Below, piece by piece: positions 28,882-37,808 of a stretch of 64,000 bases of DNA. Location: NCBI RefSeq assembly GCF_965230735.1, contig NZ_OZ246016.1, forward strand, positions 62,001 through 126,000, read 5' to 3'. The notes beneath the pieces were generated by a model. That model was given only the letters and a program-made list of their open reading frames with translations, was not told where the DNA came from and made no database searches. The stretch comes from Motiliproteus sp965230735. GTDB taxonomy: Bacteria > Pseudomonadota > Gammaproteobacteria > Pseudomonadales > Balneatricaceae. Position 1 is the first letter of the stretch. Each line of letters begins with the position of its first letter. The position numbers and the translations under genes were made by a program.

Positions 28882-29811
28882 TTGGAACGCCTGAATCTGA
28901 ACCTTCTCCGAGCCCTGGCCACCCTGCTGGAGGAGAAAAATGTCACCCAGGCATCGGTGCGCCTGCACCTGACCCAATCGGCCATGAGCCGGCAACTGGC
29001 CCAGCTGCGGGACTACTTCGACGATCCGCTGCTGATTCGCGAAGGCAACAGCTACCACCTCAGCGCCCGTGCGATCGAACTGCTCCCCCGGGTGCAAAGC
29101 ATCCTCAGCCAGGCCGATGGGCTACGCCAACTAAGCCACTTTGATCCGGCCAGCTGCGATCGCCAGTTCAGCTTCGCCTGCACCGATTATGTGGCCCAGT
29201 TTATCTTCCCCCACATCCTCAACCGGCTGCAGCGTGAAGCCCCCGGAATCAGCTTCAGCTACGAACTCTGGAAGCCCCAGAGTCTCAGCCGACTGGGGCA
29301 GCTGCCGCTGGATTTCGTCTCCACCACCATCTCGACCCTGCCGGCCAATCTGCAGAGCATCTTCCTGGGCAAAGACCAACCGGTCTGCCTGATGGCCGCC
29401 AAGCATCCCCTGGCCACTGAAGCCAGACCCTCCCTAGACGCACTGTTGGCGTACCCCTTTGTGCGGGTCAACAGCGGCGGGGACAAAGACTCCTTCTTCG
29501 AGCGAGCGCTGGAGAGCCAAGGGCTGAGTCGACAGATCCTGTTTGAGGTGCCGTTTTTTTCGGCCGCCTTTCAGGTGGTGGCGCAGGGCAGGGCACTGAT
29601 GATCCTGCCGGCCCATATCGCCCGGAACGCCGCCAACGCCCTGCCCCTGAGCTATTGCGAGCTGCCGCTAGCGCTGCCGGAACACCACTATCACCTGTGC
29701 TGGCACCTGAAGCACGATCGGGACCCGGCCCATGGCTGGGTACGCAACTGCATTGCCGACGAGATAAAAGCCTCGATGTACTCTCCCAAGTTTCATGACT
29801 TGAAGTCATAG
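28882..29811 (+). CDS. LysR-family regulator (TTG start)
   Basis: 309-residue LysR protein of the NodD/PcpR-like subgroup (LNLLRALATLLEEKNVTQASVRLHLTQSAMSRQLAQLRDYF at the N terminus is recognisable as the helix-turn-helix). The start is TTG at 28882, supported by a very strong AAGGAGGAG 7 bp upstream and by the family length; no ATG is near. A LysE-type exporter follows 85 bp downstream on the same strand and may be its target. The 240 bp before it hold no gene. Confidence 0.88.
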   Translation: MERLNLNLLRALATLLEEKNVTQASVRLHLTQSAMSRQLAQLRDYFDDPLLIREGNSYHLSARAIELLPRVQSILSQADGLRQLSHFDPASCDRQFSFACTDYVAQFIFPHILNRLQREAPGISFSYELWKPQSLSRLGQLPLDFVSTTISTLPANLQSIFLGKDQPVCLMAAKHPLATEARPSLDALLAYPFVRVNSGGDKDSFFERALESQGLSRQILFEVPFFSAAFQVVAQGRALMILPAHIARNAANALPLSYCELPLALPEHHYHLCWHLKHDRDPAHGWVRNCIADEIKASMYSPKFHDLKS

Positions 29812-29896
29812 CAGCTAGATATAATTGTCATTTAAAGAATACCGCTAGTTTCTCTACACTAGTGTCTTCACTGAAATCTGGTTGGCACATGGCATC

Positions 29897-30505
29897 ATGA
29901 CTCTCACCGTTTGGCTTTCACTCGTCGCCATCTGCTGCCTGGGCGCTATCTCACCCGGCCCAAGCCTGGTGGTGGTGTTGCGCCACAGCCTCGGCAACGG
30001 CCGCAGCCACGGCATCCTGACCGCCATCAGCCACGGTACCGGGGTGGCGATCTGGGCGGTGCTGACCCTCTGGGGCCTGGGACTGCTGGTCACCGAAACA
30101 CCGCTGCTCTATACCGCGCTCACCTATGCCGGGGCCGGTTATCTGGCCTGGATGGGGGTCAAAGCCCTAAGGGCCAAACAAAACAGTGCCCTGCAGGTGG
30201 AAGGCCGATCCTCGTCCCTGGCCGATGCGGCCCGGGACGGGATCATGATCTCGCTGCTGAACCCGAAACTGGCGATCTTCTTTATCGCCCTGTTCTCCCA
30301 GTTCGTCAGCGCCGACCAGGGCACCACCGAGCAGTTGATCATGGTCGCCACCGTGTTCTCCATCGACACCCTCTGGTACATCATCGTGGCGCTGATCATC
30401 TCCCACCCGCGCGTACTGCGCAGCCTGGAGAAACGCGCCACCACCATCAACCGGGCCACCGGACTGGTGTTGATCGGCTTGGCGCTGAGAGTGGTAACGC
30501 TCTAG
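29897..30505 (+). CDS. LysE/RhtB-family amino acid exporter
   Basis: 202-residue inner-membrane exporter with about six hydrophobic segments. Family motifs GAISPGPSLVVVLRHSLGNGR and LNPKLAIFFIALFSQF are visible. Such proteins export amino acids (homoserine, threonine, leucine, lysine). I chose ATG 29897; the frame extends five codons upstream to a TTG without a better ribosome-binding site. Confidence 0.9.
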   Translation: MTLTVWLSLVAICCLGAISPGPSLVVVLRHSLGNGRSHGILTAISHGTGVAIWAVLTLWGLGLLVTETPLLYTALTYAGAGYLAWMGVKALRAKQNSALQVEGRSSSLADAARDGIMISLLNPKLAIFFIALFSQFVSADQGTTEQLIMVATVFSIDTLWYIIVALIISHPRVLRSLEKRATTINRATGLVLIGLALRVVTL

Positions 30506-30689
30506 GACAGTACAGCGGCACGTCTGAAACAAATCAACGGTAGTCAATGAGGGGAAACGGGAAAGCTCAGCTACACTGGATCCTGATCAGAGAGATTCCG
30601 CGCACAGCTTGCCAAGGAACTGATTAACGACACCCTTAAAAAGAACTCACCCTGGCCAGCAGCAACGTTACTCACAGGGACCGTCTGCC

Positions 30690-31562
30690 ATGAAACTCAT
30701 CGATCGAGCCGGTAAAGCCGCAATGACACTCAGGGAAAACCTCTTTGCCTTATCGGAGCGGGTCGGCGGCTGGATCGAGGGTGACAATCACCCCCGAGCC
30801 TTGTCCTTACTGCTGGTTATTTCCGGATCAGTTGCCTGTTTAATCATTGCCATCGCGGTCTTGCTGCTCGGGATAACGATCTGGGTAAGCCTGTTATCCG
30901 GTGATGGAAATTCCCCCGGGTTTTTCAATGTCCTCGGCCCCTTCGGCGATTTTATCGGCGGGATTCTCAATCCGATCTTGACCTTCATTATGTTCATCTC
31001 GGTGCTCTTCACCATCGTGATCCAGAGTAACGAACTCAAAGAAACCCGGAAGGAGATAGCGCGGCAGGCTTCAAGCCACCAGGAACATATCAAGATTCTG
31101 AAGAAGGAGAATACCAACCACCACCTCTGGCTGGCATTCAACGAATCGAGGGACAAATTCTGGCAGTTGTCGAAAGAGAAAATCGACGGCGGTGACCAGA
31201 GTCTCTATTTCTACGTGATGAGTAATTCCCGGCCTCCGACTACCGAACATGTTACCAAGCAGGTCGAATTTATGGATCGTAAGCTGTCTTCGGTGACATT
31301 GCTGGCATTAGAACTCTTACCGAATATGCCGAAACCGGCGGCAGTGGTTCTACTTAACGACATAGAAGACACCTATCGTTTTGCACGCAAACTATCGATC
31401 ATATCGGACGACCAGATTAAGGTTAATCTGGATAAAATCAGAGACAAGCTCGAGTCGGAGTCAGGCACATCCTTTGAGGCCATATTCGCTTTGCTCTTCA
31501 GCACTATTTTCGGCGGTCCGGAGCAGTCCGAAAAGACCAACGATAACAAGACTCAGAAATAA
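30690..31562 (+). CDS. Two-TM membrane protein, putative phage abortive-infection type
   Basis: 290 residues. Two transmembrane segments (about 41-70 and 90-112) separated by a loop with the motif GPFGDFIGGILNPILTF, followed by a long helical, partly charged cytoplasmic domain (QSNELKETRKEIARQAS and onward). This GDF.GG.LNP...Q..EL pattern is that of proteins labelled putative phage abortive infection protein; activity has not been established for most members. It is a single gene of slightly lower GC than its neighbours and lies next to other accessory DNA, compatible with acquisition. Confidence 0.55.
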   Translation: MKLIDRAGKAAMTLRENLFALSERVGGWIEGDNHPRALSLLLVISGSVACLIIAIAVLLLGITIWVSLLSGDGNSPGFFNVLGPFGDFIGGILNPILTFIMFISVLFTIVIQSNELKETRKEIARQASSHQEHIKILKKENTNHHLWLAFNESRDKFWQLSKEKIDGGDQSLYFYVMSNSRPPTTEHVTKQVEFMDRKLSSVTLLALELLPNMPKPAAVVLLNDIEDTYRFARKLSIISDDQIKVNLDKIRDKLESESGTSFEAIFALLFSTIFGGPEQSEKTNDNKTQK

Positions 31563-31937
31563 CCTCAGACGACGGTCGCCTGCAGATACAGATTTGAGTT
31601 GTCATACCTTAGGCAGCTTATCACCGGCCAAATTCAGACGGGTGGAGCCAGGGAACGGGCGAATGGGTTTAGCCGCAGCTGAACTATCCTGAAAAACCCC
31701 GGACTGAGCAGCCACTATTGACGGCTGTCGATCCGCTATTAAAAAATAAAAAGATCGACAAGCAGTCTAGTTACCTGTATGGTTGCCGTCAGCTAGAAAA
31801 AAGCCTTTCGATTTACATTCTACAGCCGCTGTCTTATTCGTAATTCCTCGTCCTGCAGTTTCTAAGTTCCAGTCTATATTTCCAAGCTATTCGAGCCTTA
31901 TCAAGGCACAACTCTATATAAAATTCAGGATATTATT
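31563..31937. other. 375-bp region: porin 3' remnant and cold-shock leader
   Basis: Bases 31577-31607 resemble the 3' coding end of the porin at 32862-32893 (17 identical bases, then scattered differences); read on the minus strand they still encode DNSNLYLQA, compared with DDSNLYLQA in the porin. This is a fragment of a second porin copy. The rest is AT-rich and likely contains the promoter and long 5' leader of the cold-shock gene. No complete gene is supported. Confidence 0.6.
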
Positions 31938-32147
31938 ATGTCTAATACAACGACCGGAACCGTAAAGTGGTTCAACGAAGAAAAAGGCTTTGGCTTTATC
32001 GAGCAGGAGTCTGGTCCCGACGTTTTTGCTCATTTCAGCGCTATTGCCGGTGACGGCTTCAAGACCCTGACCGAAGGACAGCGTGTCCAGTTTGCTGTGA
32101 CTCAAGGCCAGAAAGGCCTGCAAGCTGAGAACATCGTGGCACTGTAA
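31938..32147 (+). CDS. CspA-family cold-shock protein
   Basis: 69-residue single cold-shock domain. RNP1 is KGFGFIE and RNP2 is DVFAHFSAI, with the opening GTVKWFNEEKG. It binds single-stranded nucleic acids and acts as an RNA chaperone. Length is standard for the family. The upstream AT-rich leader is typical for csp genes, whose mRNA leader controls cold induction. Confidence 0.95.
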   Translation: MSNTTTGTVKWFNEEKGFGFIEQESGPDVFAHFSAIAGDGFKTLTEGQRVQFAVTQGQKGLQAENIVAL

Positions 32148-32178
32148 GTCTGAATTGATGTCATTCGATTCGACGCTG

Positions 32179-32203
32179 GAGAGCATGGATCAGCCATGCT
32201 CTC
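32179..32203 (+). terminator. Hairpin after csp gene
   Basis: A 10-bp perfect stem GAGAGCATGG / CCATGCTCTC with a 5-nt loop, 31 bp after the csp stop. The U tract is missing, so termination efficiency is uncertain; it may protect the 3' end. Confidence 0.6.
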
Positions 32204-32359
32204 TACTGAAAACACTGCCTATCCATCCCTAACCCTATTTTTCTGACTATTTCCTTCCCGCTTTTATTTCGTAAGTCCTCCGTAAATTTATAAATAATTG
32301 TGATATGGCCTGTATCGTCAGGAACTATGGATAGATATCAATAAAAGGAGTTTCCATTT

Positions 32360-32587
32360 ATGTTGAAAAATCTAAATGAAAACCTATGCGTATCTCGCTT
32401 TTCAAACAAAGAAGCTGATAAGTGGATCTGCTATGAACCCTCTACGACTTGCTCTGATTCTAAACGCCGGACATGGAAGCGTTTGACGGGACTATTGTCC
32501 CAACAAGAGATGTGTCGCTATCTAGAGAAAAACCACCCTTGCAGCGAAATTACCGACACCTACCAATCCATCTCTTCGCGCCCCTGA
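32360..32587 (+). CDS. Small hypothetical protein
   Basis: 75 residues, Cys- and Lys-rich, with no recognised domain. It is supported by AAAGGAG 9 bp before the ATG and an AT-rich promoter-like stretch upstream; no homology is recognised. It could be an orphan acquired gene. About 250 bp without a gene follow before the porin 3' end. Confidence 0.4.
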   Translation: MLKNLNENLCVSRFSNKEADKWICYEPSTTCSDSKRRTWKRLTGLLSQQEMCRYLEKNHPCSEITDTYQSISSRP

Positions 32588-32837
32588 AAGCGCTGTGCTG
32601 AGCCGCTAATCTCGCCACTTATCCATGAGCGTCATAAATAGCGAGCCAGTCGATAACGAAAAGTCTTCGTTCGCTAATCCAATTTGTTTGTGCTCCGTCT
32701 TGTCCACTTTCCGCCTGACTGCCGCCCCTGAAATAAGACAACCACAACAGCCTGAAGGGGAAAGCTGTTGCGGTTTCAGGGTTATCTGATGAAGCCGTCA
32801 GGGGACACGACTTGCGACAACCCGGTAAGCCTTCTCC

Positions 32838-34163
32838 TTAGAAGAAGTACATCAGCACCGCCTGCAGATACAGATTCGAATCGTCATTACCCTGAGCGGC
32901 GATCACATCGCTGCCCTTGGGATCGTAGTAACCGATCATCGGGCTGAAGACCCAGTTATCGTTGATGCTCCAGAGCGCATACAGATCGATCTCGTCACCG
33001 GACAGGTCGGCGGCATCGTCCTGCTTATCGAACTTCCAGTACTGGGCTCCGATCATCAGATCTTCACGGGGCGACAGGGTCAGTTCAATCCGGCTGACGT
33101 CATTACCGCTGCTAAACGGACCGGCGTAGTTTGACGCCACCTCGCCCTGGTACCAGGTACCGAAGCCGCGGGTGAAACCGTAGAACAGCGGGTCAAAGGC
33201 TTCGTTTTTGGCGGTGCTACTGTCGTCACCGGAGAACTCGGCGTAGCGGTAGTTCAGGCTCGGTGAGCCCCAGACATCGGCGAAGGTGTAACCCAGTTCG
33301 ACATACCAGCCCTGAGCGTCATTCTTGACCGCAGTATCGCCACCGGACTGATCAACGTACTCGAACGACAGGAACAGGTTCTCCACCCCGGCGCTACCCT
33401 GCCCCCGGAGACTGGTGACTTCCAGCCCCTTGCGCTGGTCGAACAGCGACAGGCCGGTGCCCTCTTCCAGATCGGTCACTTCGAAGTAGCTGACGCCCAG
33501 GGTACCCAGTTCGTCGTTCACCCATTCCAAGTTAACCCCGGCCAGCTCGGTCTTCTGCTGGTATTTGTTGTCCGACTGCAGCCAGAACAGGTCGCCACGC
33601 ACCGGACCTTGCGGGTCGATCCGGGCGATGGCGGTGTTGCTGAAGCTGCTGCGACCGGCCAGGTAATAGGCGCCGCCACGGTCGATGTTGTCGCCAAAGC
33701 CCTCGCCGGGGCTGACCTTATCGCCAGCGATCAGGAAACCGTCACCGAGCTGGAAGGTCTGCCGACCGATGGAGATATCGAACACCCCGGAGGCGGAGCG
33801 CCAACCGGCGAACAGGTTTTCCAGGTCGACATCGGCCTCGTCACCGGTACTGATTCCCAGGCCGTCACCGTCACCCCGGGTGCCCAGCGCGATCAAACCG
33901 GCACCGCCGTAGAGGGTGCCGACATCCAGCTGCGATTCGCCGACCAGGTCGGTCTTGATATAACCCTCCTGCCAGTTGCGTGAGCCGGGAGTCCCGCTGT
34001 AGTTCTCATCCAGCGAGAAGACGCCGAGCATCGCTTCGACATTGAACTGCAGGCTGTTGCCGTTCTGGTTGTGAATTTCGGCGGCCTGGGCCGGTGTGAC
34101 ACCTAAAGCCAGCAGCACGCTCAACGGTAATGCTAGAGGTAACGCTTTGATTTTTTTATTCAT
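32838..34163 (-). CDS. Outer-membrane porin (alginate-export-like beta barrel)
   Basis: 441 residues with a signal peptide (about 1-27, ending VTPAQA) and alternating beta-strand sequence throughout, closing with an aromatic C-terminal Phe (AVLMYFF) as needed for barrel insertion. It resembles the alginate_exp/OprB-like porins. It lies 107 bp downstream of qhpB on the same strand, so it is probably part of the amine-oxidation operon and supplies amine entry to the periplasm. A partial duplicate of its 3' end lies at about 31577-31607. Confidence 0.8.
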   Translation of the reverse strand: MNKKIKALPLALPLSVLLALGVTPAQAAEIHNQNGNSLQFNVEAMLGVFSLDENYSGTPGSRNWQEGYIKTDLVGESQLDVGTLYGGAGLIALGTRGDGDGLGISTGDEADVDLENLFAGWRSASGVFDISIGRQTFQLGDGFLIAGDKVSPGEGFGDNIDRGGAYYLAGRSSFSNTAIARIDPQGPVRGDLFWLQSDNKYQQKTELAGVNLEWVNDELGTLGVSYFEVTDLEEGTGLSLFDQRKGLEVTSLRGQGSAGVENLFLSFEYVDQSGGDTAVKNDAQGWYVELGYTFADVWGSPSLNYRYAEFSGDDSSTAKNEAFDPLFYGFTRGFGTWYQGEVASNYAGPFSSGNDVSRIELTLSPREDLMIGAQYWKFDKQDDAADLSGDEIDLYALWSINDNWVFSPMIGYYDPKGSDVIAAQGNDDSNLYLQAVLMYFF

Positions 34164-34270
34164 TACTTCACTCTCTATTTCAATCTCTCAACAAATTCAG
34201 GGTGCAGGCGCCCGAAGCCGTCCCGGAGGACGACCCGCAGTTCGCTTGCGATTAAAGAGGGATGGTGCTG

Positions 34271-35440
34271 TTAGCGGCGGAACACCTGGGCGGTGGTGAT
34301 GGCCATATCACCGCCGGGCAGTTTGATGGTGCCGGTCCGCTCCAGGCTGTCGGCATCGAAGATCGCCACGTCGTTATAGGTCCCGGCCAGATAGACCTTG
34401 CTGCCGTCGTGGTTCATCGCGATGCAGTAGTAGGAGTGATCCAGCTCGGCGGCCTTGATCAGCTCCTTCTTCGACAGGTCGTACTTGGCCAGTCGGTTCA
34501 GTACCCCGAACACCAGGTTCTTGTCTTTGGGGCTGCGCATACCGGTGAAATAGATTTCGGTGATCGGACCAAAATCCAGGCTCTCGGCCTTGCCGGTTTT
34601 CAGATCGACGGTATGGAAACCGTAGATCCAGTCGGCGGTGTTGAGATCGTAGCTCTCATCCTGAAACCGGGCGGTGGTGTACAGGCTCAGGAACTCGTTG
34701 CTGGGCGTATCCATCGGCCAGACGTTCAGAACATCCGGCGGCGCATACAGCGGCCGCTCCCAGTTTCGATTCGGCAGCAGCACTTCACGCTCGCCGGTGC
34801 TGACGTCGACCGCGTAGAAATCCTCCCCGGCCATCACCAGGGTGCCATCATCCAGCACGCTCAGGACCGACACCTGACGCGGAGCCTCGAAGGTCCGGAC
34901 CGGCTTCGCATCGAGTCCGGCATCGGTGCGATAAACCGCCAGCCGAGGCTGCTGAACCCGGTAGTGATCGCTGTTGAGCTGGGTCGGGTTCTGTACCGTG
35001 TACAGCTCTTTACCATCACGACTCAACGCGAACGAGAAGATACTCTTGACCCGCTCGGTCTCACTCGACTGGCGAGCGGTAAACACCACTTCGCAGCTAT
35101 CCAGCGCGATGCCGTAGACATCTTCGTAGTGGTTGTTGAGCACGTAGGCGATCTTGCTGTCCGGTGAGACCCGAATCGCCCCCGGACCGAAGTCGTCGGG
35201 CAGACTGCAGGTTTTGAGCAGCGACTCGGAGGCCAGGTCGATCACATGCAGGTTGTTGGGATAGTTGGTTACCAGCATGTACTCATTGCCGGTGCTCAAC
35301 GCCTGACTGCTGTTGGCTTGTGCCGGAATCGATCCCAGCAATGCGCTGGCGGACAGTGCCAAGCCCGCAGCCGTCAGCCCAAACCGAGAGATGATGGGTC
35401 GAGCAGGCGCTTTGTTTTTGTTGTTGCGATTCTGTTTCAT
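34271..35440 (-). CDS. qhpB: Quinohemoprotein amine dehydrogenase beta subunit
   Basis: 389-residue periplasmic seven-bladed beta-propeller subunit. A signal peptide occupies about 1-42 (hydrophobic core AAGLALSASALLGS, ending AQA). Repeats with ...VSPDSKIAYVLNNHYEDV... and ...MNHDGSKVYLAGTYNDV... are characteristic of the QHNDH/YVTN propeller. The propeller holds the gamma subunit at the substrate cavity. The gene starts 18 bp after qhpC; order qhpA-qhpC-qhpB matches known operons. Confidence 0.95.
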   Translation of the reverse strand: MKQNRNNKNKAPARPIISRFGLTAAGLALSASALLGSIPAQANSSQALSTGNEYMLVTNYPNNLHVIDLASESLLKTCSLPDDFGPGAIRVSPDSKIAYVLNNHYEDVYGIALDSCEVVFTARQSSETERVKSIFSFALSRDGKELYTVQNPTQLNSDHYRVQQPRLAVYRTDAGLDAKPVRTFEAPRQVSVLSVLDDGTLVMAGEDFYAVDVSTGEREVLLPNRNWERPLYAPPDVLNVWPMDTPSNEFLSLYTTARFQDESYDLNTADWIYGFHTVDLKTGKAESLDFGPITEIYFTGMRSPKDKNLVFGVLNRLAKYDLSKKELIKAAELDHSYYCIAMNHDGSKVYLAGTYNDVAIFDADSLERTGTIKLPGGDMAITTAQVFRR

Positions 35441-35458
35441 GGTGTCGTCCCCGTTGGG

Positions 35459-35785
35459 TTATTTCTTATCTTTCGGGAACACATCCCCGAGATTGCGCCA
35501 GTTCTGCCCCGCGCTCGGGGCATCCTTGTTCCAGTCCGGGTAGGTATTCATCATGTCCGGCACCTGGGCCGGCCACCAGCAGGGGTCGGCGCAACCGTAA
35601 AGGTCCGATTCCATCGGCTGACAGAGCGAGGTAACCGAGCCGAAGGCGTCGATCTCCCAGCCTGGGTCGGTGGTGGCGGTACAGCCGGCGACGCTCTGCA
35701 TCGCGATCACTTCGTCGGCCTGGTCGTTACTGGCGGCTTCGGCCAACGCCGAAGCCTTCTGATTGATAGGTTTTAGATGTTTCAT
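35459..35785 (-). CDS. qhpC: QHNDH gamma subunit with CTQ cofactor precursor
   Basis: 108-residue precursor of the catalytic subunit. Leader of about 28 residues (MKHLKPINQKA...), then the cross-linked body. Aligning with the known structure (Cys7 = C35 here), all partners are present: C35-E44, C55-D61 and C69-D77 for thioether links, and C65-W71 for the cysteine tryptophylquinone. I chose ATG 35785, since GGAGG lies 9 bp upstream and homologues start MKHL; the earlier GTG at 35794 touches the ribosome site directly. The leader is removed by QhpE. Confidence 0.96.
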   Translation of the reverse strand: MKHLKPINQKASALAEAASNDQADEVIAMQSVAGCTATTDPGWEIDAFGSVTSLCQPMESDLYGCADPCWWPAQVPDMMNTYPDWNKDAPSAGQNWRNLGDVFPKDKK

Positions 35786-35884
35786 GCAGTTCACCCTCCG
35801 CGGTGAGCAACCGGGTCGATGCGCGGCGCGGCCGGCACCTCCCGTCGATTCGTAAATCCGATAAGGCTCGAAAACCGGCCGTGA

Positions 35885-37486
35885 TCAGGGCAACGGTGGG
35901 TTGTTCCAGCGCTGCACCGTGACGATCAGCTGGCCGTCACCACTGAGGGTCTGACCGGCCTCGGCCAGTTCGGCAACCACCTTCAGATTGCCGGCGTTGT
36001 TGGTCGACATCCGTCGATCCGGATTCGGTCCGGCCAGGGCCGGCGTGAACACCCCGGTCGCCGCATTCATCGAGCCGGCGAACTCGACGTCACGATCGGC
36101 GGCGGCGGCTTCGTCAAACGGCTCGACCCGCCAGTTGGCCGGCATAAAGCCGATCCGCACGTCGTCATCGGTTCCGGCCTTGCCGTCGGCACCCGGCGCC
36201 CAGGCTTCGGCCTGGAACGCGGAACGAACCTTCGGCGTCGAACCACCGTTGCCACCGACCCGGGCCACCGCGAAGGAGGGCACCACCTTGAGGCTGCCGA
36301 TGCGATCGTAGACCTGCACTGTAGCGCCATCACCGTCACCGACCCGCAGGCTGTGGGCACCGCTGGTCAGGGATTTGGCGGCGCTGATTTCGACGTCGAT
36401 CAGCCCCTTGCCGCTGTGATGGATCTTTTCAACCTTGAGACCCTCGGCCAGCGCCAGACGCCCGGTCAGGTTGTTGCCGATCACCTTGATCCGCTGCCGC
36501 TCGCCGGCTTTGATATGGGCCGGCTGCACCGCCAGGATCTGGTTGCTGCGGCCGTTGTCCTTCAAGGCCCGGATATCCATGCCACGCTCGTCGTGGAGCG
36601 CTTCGAACATCCGCCCGTTCAGCTCGCTGCCATCCTGGGAGGCGGCCAGCACCTGACGCATCAACACCCCGCCGATATCGACGCTGGCACGCCATTCGTA
36701 ACCGGTGTAAACGATGCCCTGTCCACGGCCTTTGAAGGCAGAACCGTCTGCGTAGTGACCTCTCACTTCGACCGAATAGCCGTCGGCATCGGAACCGGAG
36801 ATCTGCATGCTGCCTTCCAGCTCACCCTTGCCCGGCAGGTTACCGGCAAAACGCCAGCTGCCGCTCAGCTCCGGCTTGGCCGCCTGCTGCCAGTCGCTCC
36901 AGGCTTCGGATTTGAGCGGGAAGCGCTCGGCCAACTCCGGCACCATGGTGTTCAAGGCGATGCCGAACCAGTCCCGATCCCGCCCCATGGCCTGGTACTC
37001 GGTGGTCGGCCACTGACCCAGATGGAAGTGCACCAGGTGCTCCCACTCGCTGGCGGGTCGGCGCTGCAACGCCACCCGGGCGCCCGAGTGGCAGCGGCTG
37101 CACATCTCGGTAATGCCGGCCGATTCGAAGCTCTCCTGGGTATTCAAACGGCGCTCCATCGCATAGCGGAAGCCATCGGTTTCCTCAGGCGCCAGGCCCT
37201 GTGTATCGGCCAGGTGTTTCACCAGCGTGCTACGGTCCTCTTCGCTGATCTTGAGCCCATGCATCGCCTGCATCCGGCCGATGGTCATCAACCAGCCTTC
37301 CGGGGTCTTGCGCTGGTGACTGATGCGGCTCCATTGAGGGGTGTCGCTGCGCTCTTCGGTATGGCAGGCCAGGCAGTTGTCGCGAATAATCTGCGCGGCC
37401 TCTCCCTGGGCCAGCGTCGTGGCGGGTGACAGCAGCGCCGCTGCGCCGGCGCCGACCACCCAGGATGACAGTCTGTGTTGTTTCAT
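35885..37486 (-). CDS. qhpA: QHNDH alpha subunit, di-heme cytochrome c
   Basis: 533-residue periplasmic subunit. Signal peptide about 1-27 (ending LAQ). Two c-type heme motifs, CLACH (C38-H42) and CSRCH (C129-H133), lie in the N-terminal domain; three beta-sandwich domains follow (IPT-like, ending with the YDRIGSLKVVPSFAVARVGG segment and the final electron-transfer domain). It passes electrons from the quinone cofactor to external acceptors. It starts the qhpA-C-B-porin unit and is preceded by a near-perfect sigma-54 promoter. Confidence 0.95.
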   Translation of the reverse strand: MKQHRLSSWVVGAGAAALLSPATTLAQGEAAQIIRDNCLACHTEERSDTPQWSRISHQRKTPEGWLMTIGRMQAMHGLKISEEDRSTLVKHLADTQGLAPEETDGFRYAMERRLNTQESFESAGITEMCSRCHSGARVALQRRPASEWEHLVHFHLGQWPTTEYQAMGRDRDWFGIALNTMVPELAERFPLKSEAWSDWQQAAKPELSGSWRFAGNLPGKGELEGSMQISGSDADGYSVEVRGHYADGSAFKGRGQGIVYTGYEWRASVDIGGVLMRQVLAASQDGSELNGRMFEALHDERGMDIRALKDNGRSNQILAVQPAHIKAGERQRIKVIGNNLTGRLALAEGLKVEKIHHSGKGLIDVEISAAKSLTSGAHSLRVGDGDGATVQVYDRIGSLKVVPSFAVARVGGNGGSTPKVRSAFQAEAWAPGADGKAGTDDDVRIGFMPANWRVEPFDEAAAADRDVEFAGSMNAATGVFTPALAGPNPDRRMSTNNAGNLKVVAELAEAGQTLSGDGQLIVTVQRWNNPPLP

Positions 37487-37566
37487 CTAGGTCAGACCTC
37501 CTTCGTTATGTTTATTGTCGATGCCGACCTGATGCCGGCACATACAATCCAACCCGATTGATAAAT

Positions 37567-37582
37567 AGCAACAGCCGTGCCA
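37567..37582 (-). promoter_or_regulatory. Sigma-54 (-24/-12) promoter of qhpA operon
   Basis: On the minus strand TGGCACGGCTGTTGCT agrees fully with TGGCACG-N4-TTGCW and lies about 80 bp upstream of qhpA. Expected transcription start is about 37556. Confidence 0.9.
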
Positions 37583-37651
37583 GCCTTTTTTGACTAATTA
37601 ATTCAAAGAGTTAAGCAAGCAGCAGCAATTCGACGCCGTGATAAACGACGC

Positions 37652-37668
37652 CGTTTTGAATCAAAACG
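37652..37668. promoter_or_regulatory. Candidate activator site (17-bp palindrome)
   Basis: CGTTTTGA-A-TCAAAACG is perfectly symmetric and centred about 104 bp upstream of the predicted start of the sigma-54 transcript, the position where enhancer-binding proteins sit. The rest of the 322-bp qhpA-qhpG gap has no other clear signal. Confidence 0.55.
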
Positions 37669-37808
37669 AGACAGGTGTTTAAGCCGTTACCCTGCAGCCA
37701 TAGAGACCCGGGGCAACATAGAGGTCACGGTAAGAGAGGAGAGGAAGACGGACACCAGAGATCTAGAATGGGGATGGGTTGAAGCCTGGCAACGAGCGCA
37801 GACTGCGC

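Noticed and set aside
31783..31965. 60-codon frame overlapping the csp start
   Set aside because: Different frame from csp, no ribosome-binding site, and located in the probable csp mRNA leader.
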